Shown: in pieces, positions 24,524 through 32,512 of the stretch
How the letters are laid out: every line of letters starts with the position of its first letter
Numbering within the stretch: the stretch's first letter is position 1
Source: Sulfurovum sp.
GTDB lineage: Bacteria; Campylobacterota; Campylobacteria; Campylobacterales; Sulfurovaceae
Assembly: GCF_015493435.1 (NCBI RefSeq)
Contig: NZ_WGDD01000029.1
Span: forward strand, 1 to 64,000
Length of the DNA stretch: 64,000 bases
Direction: 5' to 3'
Position numbers and translations under genes: made by a program
The notes under the pieces: generated by a model
Told to the model about the DNA's origin: nothing
Databases searched by the model: none
What the model saw: the letters and a program-made list of their open reading frames with translations, nothing else

Positions 24524-25654
24524 TCAATTGTCAACTGCTGTCTGTTCTTCAGTCAAATAGCACGACGGGTCTTCCGCCCACATGTCTCCGTATATTGCGT
24601 AGGCACGGCTTCGTGAGCCACCGTTGCAAATATCGATATAGCGGCATTCAGCACATTTCCCGCCAAGCTCCCTGGGGTGGATACGCAGTTTTTGCAGCAG
24701 TTCCGTCGGTTCGTTCGTCCAGATATCCGAGAAATCCTGCGTGAGGATATTGCCGATCTTCAGAGGGAAGAAAGGATCAGGTTTTACAAAACCTTCAGAG
24801 TCGATATTCAGCAGCTTTCGTCCCGCAGAATTGCCTCCCCATGCGATCAGCCTTTGTTTCATCTCATCTGCATACTGCGGATATTTTTGGGCGAACCTGT
24901 CGTAAAACAGAATCGCATCCATTTCCATGTTGCCTGTCACAATTTCAATATCTCTGCCGCTTTCGTGGTATTCAAACGCTTTGTCCAAAATATAATTGAC
25001 TGCTGTGATACGCTGCTCTTTACTGAGGTCCATTTCGAGGTTTTCGAGTCCACGTCCGCTGTAAACCAGGTGCGAAATATACACTTTGGGAATATTGTGC
25101 TGTTCGGCAAGTTCAAAAATGAACGGCAGGTCATCATAGGTATCTTTGGTAATGGTGAACCGGATACCCACTTTGGTCTTGCCAAAGGAATTGAGCAGAT
25201 CGACCGCTTTCATCGATTCGACAAAAGAACCTTTAAGTCCTCTGAAAGTGTCATGTACCTCCGGCGAACCGTCAATACTGATACCCACATAATCGAATGT
25301 ATCGAGGATTTTTTCTGCATTGCTCTGTTTGACATACAGCCCGTTTGTCGACAAATAAGTCACGATACCCAGTTCTTTACAGCGTGCGGCAATGTCAAAC
25401 AAGTCTTTTCTCGTCAGAGGCTCACCCCCGGAAAAAATAAGAAATTTGACGCCATTGGCTTTCAGTTTTGGCAGCGTCTCCATAATATTCCCGGTGGTCA
25501 AAGTATCTACGGCATCAAGATCCGCCTTGGAATAGCAGTGCAGACAGGAGAGATTGCATCGGTTGGTAAAGTTCCAGATGGCAATACTGCCGTCAAGCAC
25601 CCGTGCAGGTTTCTCTTCGGTAACAGACTTCAGCAGGTTGGATAGTCTAAACAT
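24524..25654 (-). CDS. nirJ: NirJ-like radical SAM protein (heme d1 synthesis)
   Basis: 376-residue radical SAM/SPASM enzyme. The SAM cluster motif is C33-x3-C37-x2-C40 (RCNLSCLHCYS), with the GGEP motif at about 75-79 (FSGGEPLTRKDLF). The C-terminal cysteine set (GKCAECRYIDICNGGSRSRA, then DPSCYLT) fits auxiliary cluster binding. The GNILTQDFSDIW segment is typical of NirJ/AhbC/AhbD relatives. NirJ removes propionates from didecarboxysiroheme in heme d1 synthesis. AhbC/AhbD of the alternative heme route are close homologues, so the exact reaction is an inference from neighbours (cytochrome c upstream, siroheme decarboxylase, SUMT). Confidence 0.82.
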   Translation of the reverse strand: MFRLSNLLKSVTEEKPARVLDGSIAIWNFTNRCNLSCLHCYSKADLDAVDTLTTGNIMETLPKLKANGVKFLIFSGGEPLTRKDLFDIAARCKELGIVTYLSTNGLYVKQSNAEKILDTFDYVGISIDGSPEVHDTFRGLKGSFVESMKAVDLLNSFGKTKVGIRFTITKDTYDDLPFIFELAEQHNIPKVYISHLVYSGRGLENLEMDLSKEQRITAVNYILDKAFEYHESGRDIEIVTGNMEMDAILFYDRFAQKYPQYADEMKQRLIAWGGNSAGRKLLNIDSEGFVKPDPFFPLKIGNILTQDFSDIWTNEPTELLQKLRIHPRELGGKCAECRYIDICNGGSRSRAYAIYGDMWAEDPSCYLTEEQTAVDN

Positions 25655-25977
25655 TATTTGCTCTCTTTGTGGCTAGGTTTGTAGGACAAAATATACGCTG
25701 TGATCGCTTTGAGTTCTTCGGGAGTCAGTTTGAAGGGAGGCATTGCATTGCGTTTGTATCCGAATATTTTGGAAACCGCTGCGGGGTCGGCGATCATTGC
25801 CTGGATCTCTTCGGCATTCCTTTTGGAAGCAATTTCTGCAAACGGCGGCCCGAAAGCCACGGCAGTCTGGTGATGGCATCCCCAGCAGTATGTTTCAAAA
25901 ACTTTTTTACCGCTCTGTGCATATGCAGAAGAAGAGAGCGCCAGGACGGTTAAAAATACTATGATGCTTTTTGTCAT
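25654..25977 (-). CDS. Periplasmic monoheme cytochrome c (c55x type)
   Basis: 107 residues from the ATG at 25977 (AAGGA 7 bases upstream). Signal peptide with AYAQ cleavage region near residue 20, then heme motif CWGCH (31-35) and a Met-ligand region KRNAMPPFKLTPEEL. It overlaps the nirJ-like gene by 1 base. Small cytochromes of this kind (NirC/NirM-like) accompany cd1 nitrite reductase systems. A close relative is encoded at 58137, sharing the K-x-F-G-Y-x-x-N-A-M-P pattern. Confidence 0.9.
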   Translation of the reverse strand: MTKSIIVFLTVLALSSSAYAQSGKKVFETYCWGCHHQTAVAFGPPFAEIASKRNAEEIQAMIADPAAVSKIFGYKRNAMPPFKLTPEELKAITAYILSYKPSHKESK

Positions 25978-26060
25978 CTTTTTATCCTTCATTCATGTGA
26001 TAGAATCATAAGATAATAACAGTTTTTTAATGCTTAAAAGTTGATTTAACGCAAGAAGTA

Positions 26061-26150
26061 TCAGTGATTATTGTCATCATCCATCACAAAGCCGACAACA
26101 AGCAGTCCTATCACAAAAGCGATCACCAGTCCAATATACAAATATGCCAT
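26061..26150 (-). CDS. 29-residue single-helix membrane microprotein
   Basis: An ATG at 26150 opens a 29-codon frame ending with TGA at 26061-26063. The product starts MAYLYIGLVIAFVIGLLVVG, one transmembrane helix, then an acidic tail with three Asp. It begins 3 bases after the stop of the upstream membrane gene, in the same direction and just before the cytochrome c gene. The hydrophobic pattern and tight spacing suggest a real gene, perhaps a small subunit of a respiratory complex, like CcoQ-type peptides. No strong ribosome site is present, so translation may rely on coupling. Confidence 0.55.
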   Translation of the reverse strand: MAYLYIGLVIAFVIGLLVVGFVMDDDNNH

Positions 26151-26153
26151 TTG

Positions 26154-26660
26154 CTATTCTGCCATTTTGCGGTGTGCTTTTGCCATTTTTTTAAACCGGC
26201 TTTTATCTTCAATAGAATGAAAACCACTGTCGGGAATATAGTGAAAATAGGGATATTTGTAAAGCATCATGGCATTATCCAGTACAATGATTTCATCGAT
26301 CTCGTCCCAGGGCCACTGTACGCGCCCTTCTTTTCCTTTGATCTCAAAGCCCTCATCACTGACATCAATAAAGATCGTTTTGTCTCTGAAAGAAGATGTT
26401 TCAAAAGCGCTTTCGGCCCGTTTTCTGGCAATGATCTTTTTACCGTAATACCAGTATACAAGTACGATAGAAGAGAACAACAGAAGAGAAAAATCGCCTT
26501 TTTTGAGTGCGGCTACCACACCAAACTGCAATATAGCGATAAACAGCCATCCGATATAGCGTTTGGCAGAGTGCTCAAACTGGTATTTGTAGGAAGATTC
26601 AAACAGTTTTTTGACATTTTCCCTGTTCCAGGTATAGCGTATGTGTATCGGTTCAGACAT
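26154..26660 (-). CDS. Membrane protein with YcxB-like domain
   Basis: 168 residues from the ATG at 26660 (GGAG upstream; a GTG at 26669 is an alternative). Two hydrophobic segments (about 38-78) are followed by a beta-rich C-terminal region (TIFIDVSDEGFEIKGKEGRVQWPWDEIDEI) matching the YcxB-like C-terminal domain found in small membrane proteins. Function unknown. It overlaps the stop of the preceding gene by 8 bases and lies between the NO reductase genes and the nirJ/cytochrome genes. Confidence 0.65.
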   Translation of the reverse strand: MSEPIHIRYTWNRENVKKLFESSYKYQFEHSAKRYIGWLFIAILQFGVVAALKKGDFSLLLFSSIVLVYWYYGKKIIARKRAESAFETSSFRDKTIFIDVSDEGFEIKGKEGRVQWPWDEIDEIIVLDNAMMLYKYPYFHYIPDSGFHSIEDKSRFKKMAKAHRKMAE

Positions 26661-27258
26661 GTTCGTCACACTCCTCTATGAGAAGATCGGACTTTCGGAT
26701 ACATCCTTCTTTTTCCAGGCGGGAGAGCATCTCCAGGGTCTCTTCATACATTTTTTCATAGATCGCTTTGTTTCTGGCGAATTTTTTCTGTTCTTTCTTC
26801 CCGTACCAGTACGCCACGGCAACAGAAGAAGCGAATATGCCGTAGATCAGCCCCTGCCAGGCTTTAAGATTTAGCAGTACGATGAAGTACTGTACGGAAA
26901 AGAGTACAAAGAATTCGATTGAAAAGATGATCACAAGTATGGCGCTTTGTTCAAAATCAAGGGTGTATTTTTCCAGCTCTCTGAGTTGTGCCAGATTGGT
27001 ATTGATCTTGTCTGCCGTGTTCATGCACTCATCTTTTAAATCACCGGTCTCTATATCTCTGAGGTGAATATTGCTTAAATTGTATTCGACATTGGTCTGC
27101 ATATAATCCTGAAGGAGTTGGGGGTGTGTTCCGAGAATATCAAGGATCTCTGTTTCGCTGACCCTGTTTTTGCCTGCGATCTTCTGAACGTCCTGCAGTA
27201 CAAGGTCGTAAAGACCTACCGTTCTGATTTCGCGGGCAACTCTGTCTAAATGTATCAA
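26653..27258 (-). CDS. Two-helix membrane protein with coiled regions, unknown function
   Basis: 201 residues: a charged helical N-terminal half (about 1-105), two adjacent hydrophobic segments (about 108-150, AILVIIFSIEFFVLFSVQYF and GLIYGIFASSVAVAYWYG), and a charged C-terminal helix ending in Cys/Asp/Glu/His. This hairpin-in-membrane layout with cytoplasmic ends resembles small regulatory or assembly membrane proteins, but I recognise no family. It follows the NO reductase catalytic gene by 52 bases on the same strand and is translationally coupled to the YcxB-like gene. Confidence 0.65.
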   Translation of the reverse strand: MIHLDRVAREIRTVGLYDLVLQDVQKIAGKNRVSETEILDILGTHPQLLQDYMQTNVEYNLSNIHLRDIETGDLKDECMNTADKINTNLAQLRELEKYTLDFEQSAILVIIFSIEFFVLFSVQYFIVLLNLKAWQGLIYGIFASSVAVAYWYGKKEQKKFARNKAIYEKMYEETLEMLSRLEKEGCIRKSDLLIEECDEHV

Positions 27259-27310
27259 CTGCTTTTCCCTTATTGCTCACAGCAGAAAAGTTCTGCTGTG
27301 GTTTTTTACC

Positions 27311-29002
27311 TTAATTGTTTGCAAAGGCAGGATCGTCTGCCGGTTCAAGCTCTTCCTCAATGCCGTAAGAGGCTGTCGGGTCTTTTGCCGGAGAAAAGAT
27401 GCCTATCAAGCCTTTGAGACCGACACTCATGATAATATTGTACAGGAAGAGTGCCCAGGCAAGCAGCAGCATGGAACCGAAGATAGCTGCAAACACCATG
27501 TCCGGGTTAAACTGTCCGTTTACATAAAGGTGACGTCTTAACATTCCGTCAAGCCCTGCCATCCCCATAAAGGCACCCATACCGATACCACCGATGAGAT
27601 GAAGCCAGAAGTGTGCATTTGAGAGTTTATGCGAATAGAGCTTCGTATTGTTTGTCACCAGCGGCCACAGGACATATACGGCACTGTAAAGTGTCATATA
27701 CAGTCCGACGATCAGAGCAATGTGCACATGTGCACCGATGATCCACTGGGTATTGTGCAGTACCCTGTTCATTCCCATATCTGCCTGAATGATAGCTGCC
27801 GGAACAGCCAGACCAAAACCGACCATACCGCCAAGCAGATACTTGAGTTCCATTGTCATTTTAAGCGGCCTTGCTTTCCAGAGTGTTACCAGAGTAATGA
27901 AAAGTGCCAATCCCTGCGTCAGCAATTCAAAAGCAGTCACCATTTCACCGGAGATCAGTTTCATCATTTCCGGCTGTCCCTGGTCTCCCAGCAGGTGGTG
28001 GGACCAGACCATCCAGGAGACGAGCAGTTCAAGCATCAGCGCCGCTCTTGCCACGTTCTCCATAAAGAGCTTCTGCCCTGTGATCAGCATCGCAAGCAAA
28101 TACCATGAACCCGCTACATAAATAAGTACCAGACCGTCGGCGACAAGGTCAAGCCCCCACCAGAAAAAGTTCTTGTAGAGCAGTGCATCGATTGCAGTGA
28201 CATCAAGCGCATGTCCGCTGGCATCAAAAACCAGATAGATCAAAATCAGAATACCTGCCCCCAGGATCACCAGGGCATCAAGGAAGGTATCGACCGTACC
28301 GCGGAAGATCGCCACAACAGGAAGTGCCAGGGCCGGCTCTTTGCTGTACGGCTGTTTCCCGCGTAACTTGTTGACCAGGTTGAGCATACCGTCAATACCG
28401 AAACCGGAGATAAGCAGTTCTTTGAGTGTTTTGTTCTTATGAATACCGACACGGGCAAAAATCGTCGCATAAATATTGTAGATAAACCCTAAAGTTCCTA
28501 CCATGATCAAAGCAACACCGATGATAAATACGATCCCTCCGACTACTTTGAACTGGTGGGTATCTGCAGGAAGCGGCCAGTAGAGTGTATAGAGCGGTGC
28601 ATATTGCCATACGAAGGCTGCAATCCAGGCAAGTGCTGTTCCGATCGTGATCAGAAGCCAGACAAAATTGGCAAGCTTAATGCTGTAAAGCGGCTTCTTT
28701 GTCAGATACGGCACTAGGAACATGAAAGCCCCGAAAACAAGCTGATACGTCGAACCGAAGATACCGACGATCGGGTGTACGGTCATGATGGAAAAGAAAT
28801 GCTCCGGATGGAAAAACTGTCCCGGCAGCGGGTTGAGCGGTACCTTCCCTACTTCCACCATTCTCATGATCATCCCTTCAAGTGCAACCAGACCATAAAA
28901 GAGGAATGCCATAACTACTGAACGAAGTGTCACTTTTTGGAGTGCATTCAGACTGTTATGGTCAAAATTCGTCCCCTCTTTAAGATTATGCATAAAACTC
29001 AT
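27311..29002 (-). CDS. Heme-copper superfamily NO reductase-like catalytic subunit, divergent active site
   Basis: 563 residues, about 14 membrane helices. Candidate heme ligands are visible: H76 (MTVHPIVGIFG) and H427 for the low-spin heme, H425 for the high-spin heme (GAHVHIAL), and the metal-site pair H335-H336 (VWSHHLLGD). At the place where NorB has a His and Glu (W-W-x-x-H-L-W-V-E-G) this protein reads WWGLDLVADG, with D285 and D289. It lacks the Tyr-His oxidase pattern and has NorB-like length, so NO reduction is the likely activity, in the divergent NOR groups of the superfamily. It is co-transcribed with its subunit II (4-base overlap). Confidence 0.8.
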   Translation of the reverse strand: MSFMHNLKEGTNFDHNSLNALQKVTLRSVVMAFLFYGLVALEGMIMRMVEVGKVPLNPLPGQFFHPEHFFSIMTVHPIVGIFGSTYQLVFGAFMFLVPYLTKKPLYSIKLANFVWLLITIGTALAWIAAFVWQYAPLYTLYWPLPADTHQFKVVGGIVFIIGVALIMVGTLGFIYNIYATIFARVGIHKNKTLKELLISGFGIDGMLNLVNKLRGKQPYSKEPALALPVVAIFRGTVDTFLDALVILGAGILILIYLVFDASGHALDVTAIDALLYKNFFWWGLDLVADGLVLIYVAGSWYLLAMLITGQKLFMENVARAALMLELLVSWMVWSHHLLGDQGQPEMMKLISGEMVTAFELLTQGLALFITLVTLWKARPLKMTMELKYLLGGMVGFGLAVPAAIIQADMGMNRVLHNTQWIIGAHVHIALIVGLYMTLYSAVYVLWPLVTNNTKLYSHKLSNAHFWLHLIGGIGMGAFMGMAGLDGMLRRHLYVNGQFNPDMVFAAIFGSMLLLAWALFLYNIIMSVGLKGLIGIFSPAKDPTASYGIEEELEPADDPAFANN

Positions 29003-29610
29003 TTCCCACCTCCTTTTTTACAGCCTACAACTTGAACAAGATTTTTTACCAGCATCAAGTCCTTTCCGTCTTCCGTATATTGTTTAGGCCCGGAATATTC
29101 TGTAGATGTCAGATCAAATGAACCGTTATGGTTAAAGGTCCATAGAATATCATTTGAATCCAGAATTCCATTGACGTCCGTTCCCGGATTGACCTGCATT
29201 TGCATCACCATGGAACCATCCTGCCTGAAAAGTCCGAAACCGTACACCAGGTCCCTGCTGTGCACATCGAATCTGATCGTCTGTCCACACTGTACTACGA
29301 TCTTTTTGGGCAGACCGATCCACTTGTGGTTTTCTACCTCAAATTCATACTTGGCATCCGCTTTGATGTTTTGCCTGTCTATATCCTGTGAAACCCACGG
29401 AATAGTATTGTATGTAAAAATATGGTGTCCGACACCGCCTGCGACCAAAAATGCCATATACCAGTAAAACGGTATTCTAAAGACTGATTTTGCTTCTTTT
29501 CTGGTCAGGTTGTACCCGAACCATGCCACAACAGAAATAATCATTGCTGCATAGATCGTATATGCTACCCAGTGAAAAGACAATAACTCAGCCGAGTTTG
29601 TAAATGTCAT
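28999..29610 (-). CDS. NO reductase-like subunit II with cupredoxin domain, no heme c
   Basis: 203 residues: two N-terminal membrane helices (about 15-33 and 47-64) and a periplasmic cupredoxin-like domain similar to oxidase subunit II (VVQCGQTIRFDVHSRDLVYGFGLF...). No CxxCH heme motif, unlike NorC. The CuA loop (C-x-E-x-C-x3-H) is replaced by LTSTEYSGPKQYTE, so CuA is unlikely. The only Cys residues are in QCGQ and VVGCKKGGG. The start has GAGGAGGGG upstream, and a perfect Fnr box lies 64 bases further. How electrons enter is unclear. Confidence 0.8.
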   Translation of the reverse strand: MTFTNSAELLSFHWVAYTIYAAMIISVVAWFGYNLTRKEAKSVFRIPFYWYMAFLVAGGVGHHIFTYNTIPWVSQDIDRQNIKADAKYEFEVENHKWIGLPKKIVVQCGQTIRFDVHSRDLVYGFGLFRQDGSMVMQMQVNPGTDVNGILDSNDILWTFNHNGSFDLTSTEYSGPKQYTEDGKDLMLVKNLVQVVGCKKGGGK

Positions 29611-29646
29611 TTTTCCCCTCCTCTTGTATTTTTATCTGTAATGCTA

Positions 29647-29687
29647 ATTATAGTAAGCTCTTATAGGAAAAAATTGATTCAAATCAA
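29647..29687 (-). promoter_or_regulatory. nor promoter with Fnr-type box at -41
   Basis: TTGAT-TCAA-ATCAA (29674-29687) is a perfect match. TATAAT (minus strand) is at 29647-29652, giving a start near 29640 and a box centre at about -40.5. There is no good -35, as expected for an activator-dependent class II promoter. Confidence 0.8.
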
Positions 29688-29789
29688 GTATCTATACAGG
29701 ATATTGATTATTTTTTATACAATTAGTGGATTTATTATTAATCTAAATTATGATTATGGTTAAAAATTGACCATGCCTGTTTTTACGTT

Positions 29790-30461
29790 CTATTGATACA
29801 GTTTATTTTTATTGTGCTGTTTTTGCTGTCCGCGACTGCACAGTATCCAGACAAGGGTGGTCCAGAAAATTCCGAGTCCCGCCCCGCCAAGGACATCACT
29901 GAGCCAATGTATATTCAGGTAGATACGCGTAAAGGCAATGGTCACAGGCCAGAGAATACAGGCAAACAAAAGAAATATACGCGGCAATCCCGTATCGACT
30001 CTGTTGACAAAAACAACATAAAGGGAAAAAGCCAGTACCGTTGCCATAGTCGCATGTCCGGAAGGGAACGAATACGTCATCAGGTCAAGAAGTCTTGTAT
30101 CGGGACGGGCCCTCTGAACACTGAATTTAAAGACATTGAACAGCAGTACGGCACCGGCAAAGGAGTACAGAAAGAAACGAAGCTCACTATACCATTTTCT
30201 GTACCACAGAAAGGTACTGACAGCTGCAAAAACAATTGTACTTGCAAACAAGCCGTTAAGATCGGTCACAAAGATGATAAGCTTTGTCCATGCAGGGGTT
30301 TGCAGTTCAGACATATGCAGACTGACCCATTTGTCCGCCTTGAGTATCGGACCGTTGTTAAGGACATTCGTCAGCATGTACACAAAAAGGACAAATCCTG
30401 ACAGGCTGAAAAGTATGCGCCATCTGTTTTTGTGCAGGAATGCTTTTCGCTCTGTTTTCAT
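29790..30461 (-). CDS. PAP2-family membrane phosphatase
   Basis: 223 residues with about six membrane helices and the three PAP2 phosphatase motifs: KFSVQRARPD (K-x6-R-P), YSFPSGHATM (P-S-G-H) and RIYLNIHWLSDVLGG (R-x5-H-x3-D). It probably dephosphorylates a lipid phosphate such as phosphatidylglycerol phosphate or undecaprenyl pyrophosphate at the outer face of the inner membrane. It starts 1 base after the patatin-like gene stop, so the two form an operon on lipids. Confidence 0.92.
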   Translation of the reverse strand: MKTERKAFLHKNRWRILFSLSGFVLFVYMLTNVLNNGPILKADKWVSLHMSELQTPAWTKLIIFVTDLNGLFASTIVFAAVSTFLWYRKWYSELRFFLYSFAGAVLLFNVFKFSVQRARPDTRLLDLMTYSFPSGHATMATVLAFSLYVVFVNRVDTGLPRIFLLFACILWPVTIAFTRIYLNIHWLSDVLGGAGLGIFWTTLVWILCSRGQQKQHNKNKLYQ

Positions 30462-30462
30462 T

Positions 30463-31347
30463 TCAGCGCTTTTCCAAATGCTCTCTGGCGATCAGCCTTC
30501 CCAGCTGTATCAGTTCATATGCTTTGTTGAATTCGTAAAAACCGCAGGCATTGTTCGGAATGCCGATGATGATATCGGGGGCATAGCCTGCCATTTTGCT
30601 TTCCATAATGGCATTCTGCATAATATCGATCGTATGTCCCATTATGTCAAACATATCCATTTCATCAAAATCATTGGTCTTCTCTCTGGCGAACAGCTCT
30701 TCCGCCTTTCTGGCCATCTGTAAAAAAATATCCTGCATGCCGCTTGCTTTTTCCTGTTCTTTCTCGGGAATATCGAGCTGGTACTTTTTGGAGATATTGG
30801 CGGAAAGGTTCACCGCAATGGTCATCTGGGTATCATCCGCTACCGTAGGGGCAATAGGCAGAGGATTGAGTATCCCGCCGTCTACCAGATGACGCGCACC
30901 GATCTGCTTGGGAGTAAAGATCGTCGGAATGGCGATCGAAGCTCTGAGTGCTTCTACGAGTTTCCCTTTCTGCAGCCAGACTTCTTTCTGCCTGATAAGA
31001 TCTGTCGCTACCGCGGTAAAAGGGATGGGAAGCTCTTCTATAAGTACATCTCCCACCATCTCTTCGATCACGTCAAATACTTTCTCTCCCTGTATGATAC
31101 CTGTTCCCGTGAAAGAAAAATCAACCAGTTTCGCCACATCGAACAGATCAAGTCCCAATACCCACTTTTTGTAGGCATCCAGCTTGCCGCAGGCATACAG
31201 CCCGCCGATAAGCGCTCCCATGGAAGAACCCGAAACCGACTTGATATTGTAACCGTATTTGAGCAGTTCCTCTATGACACCTATGTGCGCATACCCCCTC
31301 GCACCGCCGCTTCCAAGGACCAGTGATATTGTTTCTTTTTTTGACAT
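30463..31347 (-). CDS. Patatin-like phospholipase, RssA type
   Basis: 294 residues from the ATG at 31347, which has AAGGAAAAAGT upstream; an in-frame longer version to 31500 overlaps the ABC permease gene and is rejected. Patatin signatures are the oxyanion loop GSGGARG (about 10-16), the nucleophile serine in GSSMG and the aspartate of DGG (HLVDGGILNPLPI). No signal peptide. Likely cytoplasmic lipid acyl hydrolase, coupled to a PAP2 gene. Confidence 0.92.
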   Translation of the reverse strand: MSKKETISLVLGSGGARGYAHIGVIEELLKYGYNIKSVSGSSMGALIGGLYACGKLDAYKKWVLGLDLFDVAKLVDFSFTGTGIIQGEKVFDVIEEMVGDVLIEELPIPFTAVATDLIRQKEVWLQKGKLVEALRASIAIPTIFTPKQIGARHLVDGGILNPLPIAPTVADDTQMTIAVNLSANISKKYQLDIPEKEQEKASGMQDIFLQMARKAEELFAREKTNDFDEMDMFDIMGHTIDIMQNAIMESKMAGYAPDIIIGIPNNACGFYEFNKAYELIQLGRLIAREHLEKR

Positions 31348-31361
31348 ATACTTTTTCCTTT

Positions 31362-31392
31362 TTAAACCCGGGTTTAAGTATTGTATCACAAT
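31362..31392 (-). promoter_or_regulatory. Palindrome and possible promoter upstream of the patatin gene
   Basis: A perfect 16-base palindrome TTAAACCC-GGGTTTAA (31362-31377) sits 15 bases before the patatin start. Immediately upstream is ATTGT-ATC-ACAAT (31380-31392), which contains TACAAT in the minus direction, a possible -10. If so, the palindrome would cover the transcript start and could be a repressor operator. Confidence 0.3.
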
Positions 31393-31429
31393 ATACTGTA
31401 CTGAAAACTGCCCTTCAAATGAAAATTGT

Positions 31430-32512
31430 TTAAAACAGTTTCCCGATCTTTCTGAACCCGTACCAGTATAAAAGCACTCCCAAAACCAAAACACCGCCAA
31501 AATAGGGAAGAAGATCTACAAATGCCGTACCTCTGAAAAAGATGCTCTCACTCCCTTCAATATAGTAGCGCAGCGGTGAAAACAGGGAAAGGAACTGCAA
31601 TATCGGATGCATGGCATAGATCGGAGTCCAGGCACCGCTGAGGAAGATCAGGGGCATCATGATGATAATGGAGAGCTGTGCGACCTGCATCGTGCTTTTG
31701 GAGACCGCTGCAACGAAAAGACCGATACCTGCACTGGAAAAAGAGTAGAAGAAGGTCAGCAGTATAAATGCCCAGAACGAACCGTTCATCGGCGTATTGA
31801 AAGCACCGAATATCACAAAACCGAGTGCCAGAATCACACCGGCCATTACGATCATCACCTGTGAGAGCGATTTGGCCAGAATGATCAGCTTGGGGTCTAC
31901 CGGCATCAGCAGCATAATATCCCAGGTTCCCTCTTCTTTCTCGCGGACAAAGACCACCGCTGTGAGTATGACGATCAGCAGGGTCGTGACAGAGAGCATT
32001 TCGGTCAGAGCCATAAAAGTATGGTTATCCGCATTTTGATTAAAGAGTTTATGGGACTTGATGACGACGGGAAAATTCGGTTTGGAAAAATCCATCACGA
32101 TATTTTGAAGATAACCGAGCGTTGTAAAGCTTTGGCTTGCCGCTGTCGCATCGAGCAGAAGATTGAGCTGTGCCTTCCTGCCCTGGCGGAAATCTTTTTC
32201 AAAATCCTGGTCGAAGAGTATACCGACCAGAATTTCCTTGTTGAAGATGGCCCGGCTGAGCGCTTTCTGTGAATTGAAACGCCGGGGCTTGAGAAACTCA
32301 GGTCTGTGCAGGTGCGAGAGTATCTTCCGGCTGATACCTCCTCCGGTATCATCCACATACCCTATTTTCACGTTTCGGGGTTTGATCTGGATCCCTTTTC
32401 CTGCAATATAGATATCTGCTGTAAAGGCATAGAGCACCACTGCTACCAGTCCGGCAGAACGCAAAAAGCCAAAGATCTCTTTGCCGAAGACCACCCAGAA
32501 AACACGGTTCAT
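31430..32512 (-). CDS. ABC-2 type exporter permease
   Basis: 360 residues with one N-terminal helix, a large periplasmic domain (about 45-175) and five to six C-terminal helices, the ABC-2/YhhJ-YbhR layout. The segment WDIMLLMPVDPKLIILAKSL and LSGAWTPIYAMHPILQFLS match the family. It is the last gene of the large efflux operon and overlaps the next permease by 4 bases. The pair forms the membrane part of an exporter driven by the double ATPase at 33624. Confidence 0.92.
   Translation of the reverse strand: MNRVFWVVFGKEIFGFLRSAGLVAVVLYAFTADIYIAGKGIQIKPRNVKIGYVDDTGGGISRKILSHLHRPEFLKPRRFNSQKALSRAIFNKEILVGILFDQDFEKDFRQGRKAQLNLLLDATAASQSFTTLGYLQNIVMDFSKPNFPVVIKSHKLFNQNADNHTFMALTEMLSVTTLLIVILTAVVFVREKEEGTWDIMLLMPVDPKLIILAKSLSQVMIVMAGVILALGFVIFGAFNTPMNGSFWAFILLTFFYSFSSAGIGLFVAAVSKSTMQVAQLSIIIMMPLIFLSGAWTPIYAMHPILQFLSLFSPLRYYIEGSESIFFRGTAFVDLLPYFGGVLVLGVLLYWYGFRKIGKLF

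Noticed and set aside
26041-26054. Fnr box upstream of the cytochrome c gene at 25977
   Set aside because: Only the left half (TTGAT) fits; the right half is CGCAA.
28999-29610. Calling subunit II a NorC cytochrome
   Set aside because: There is no CxxCH motif in the protein.
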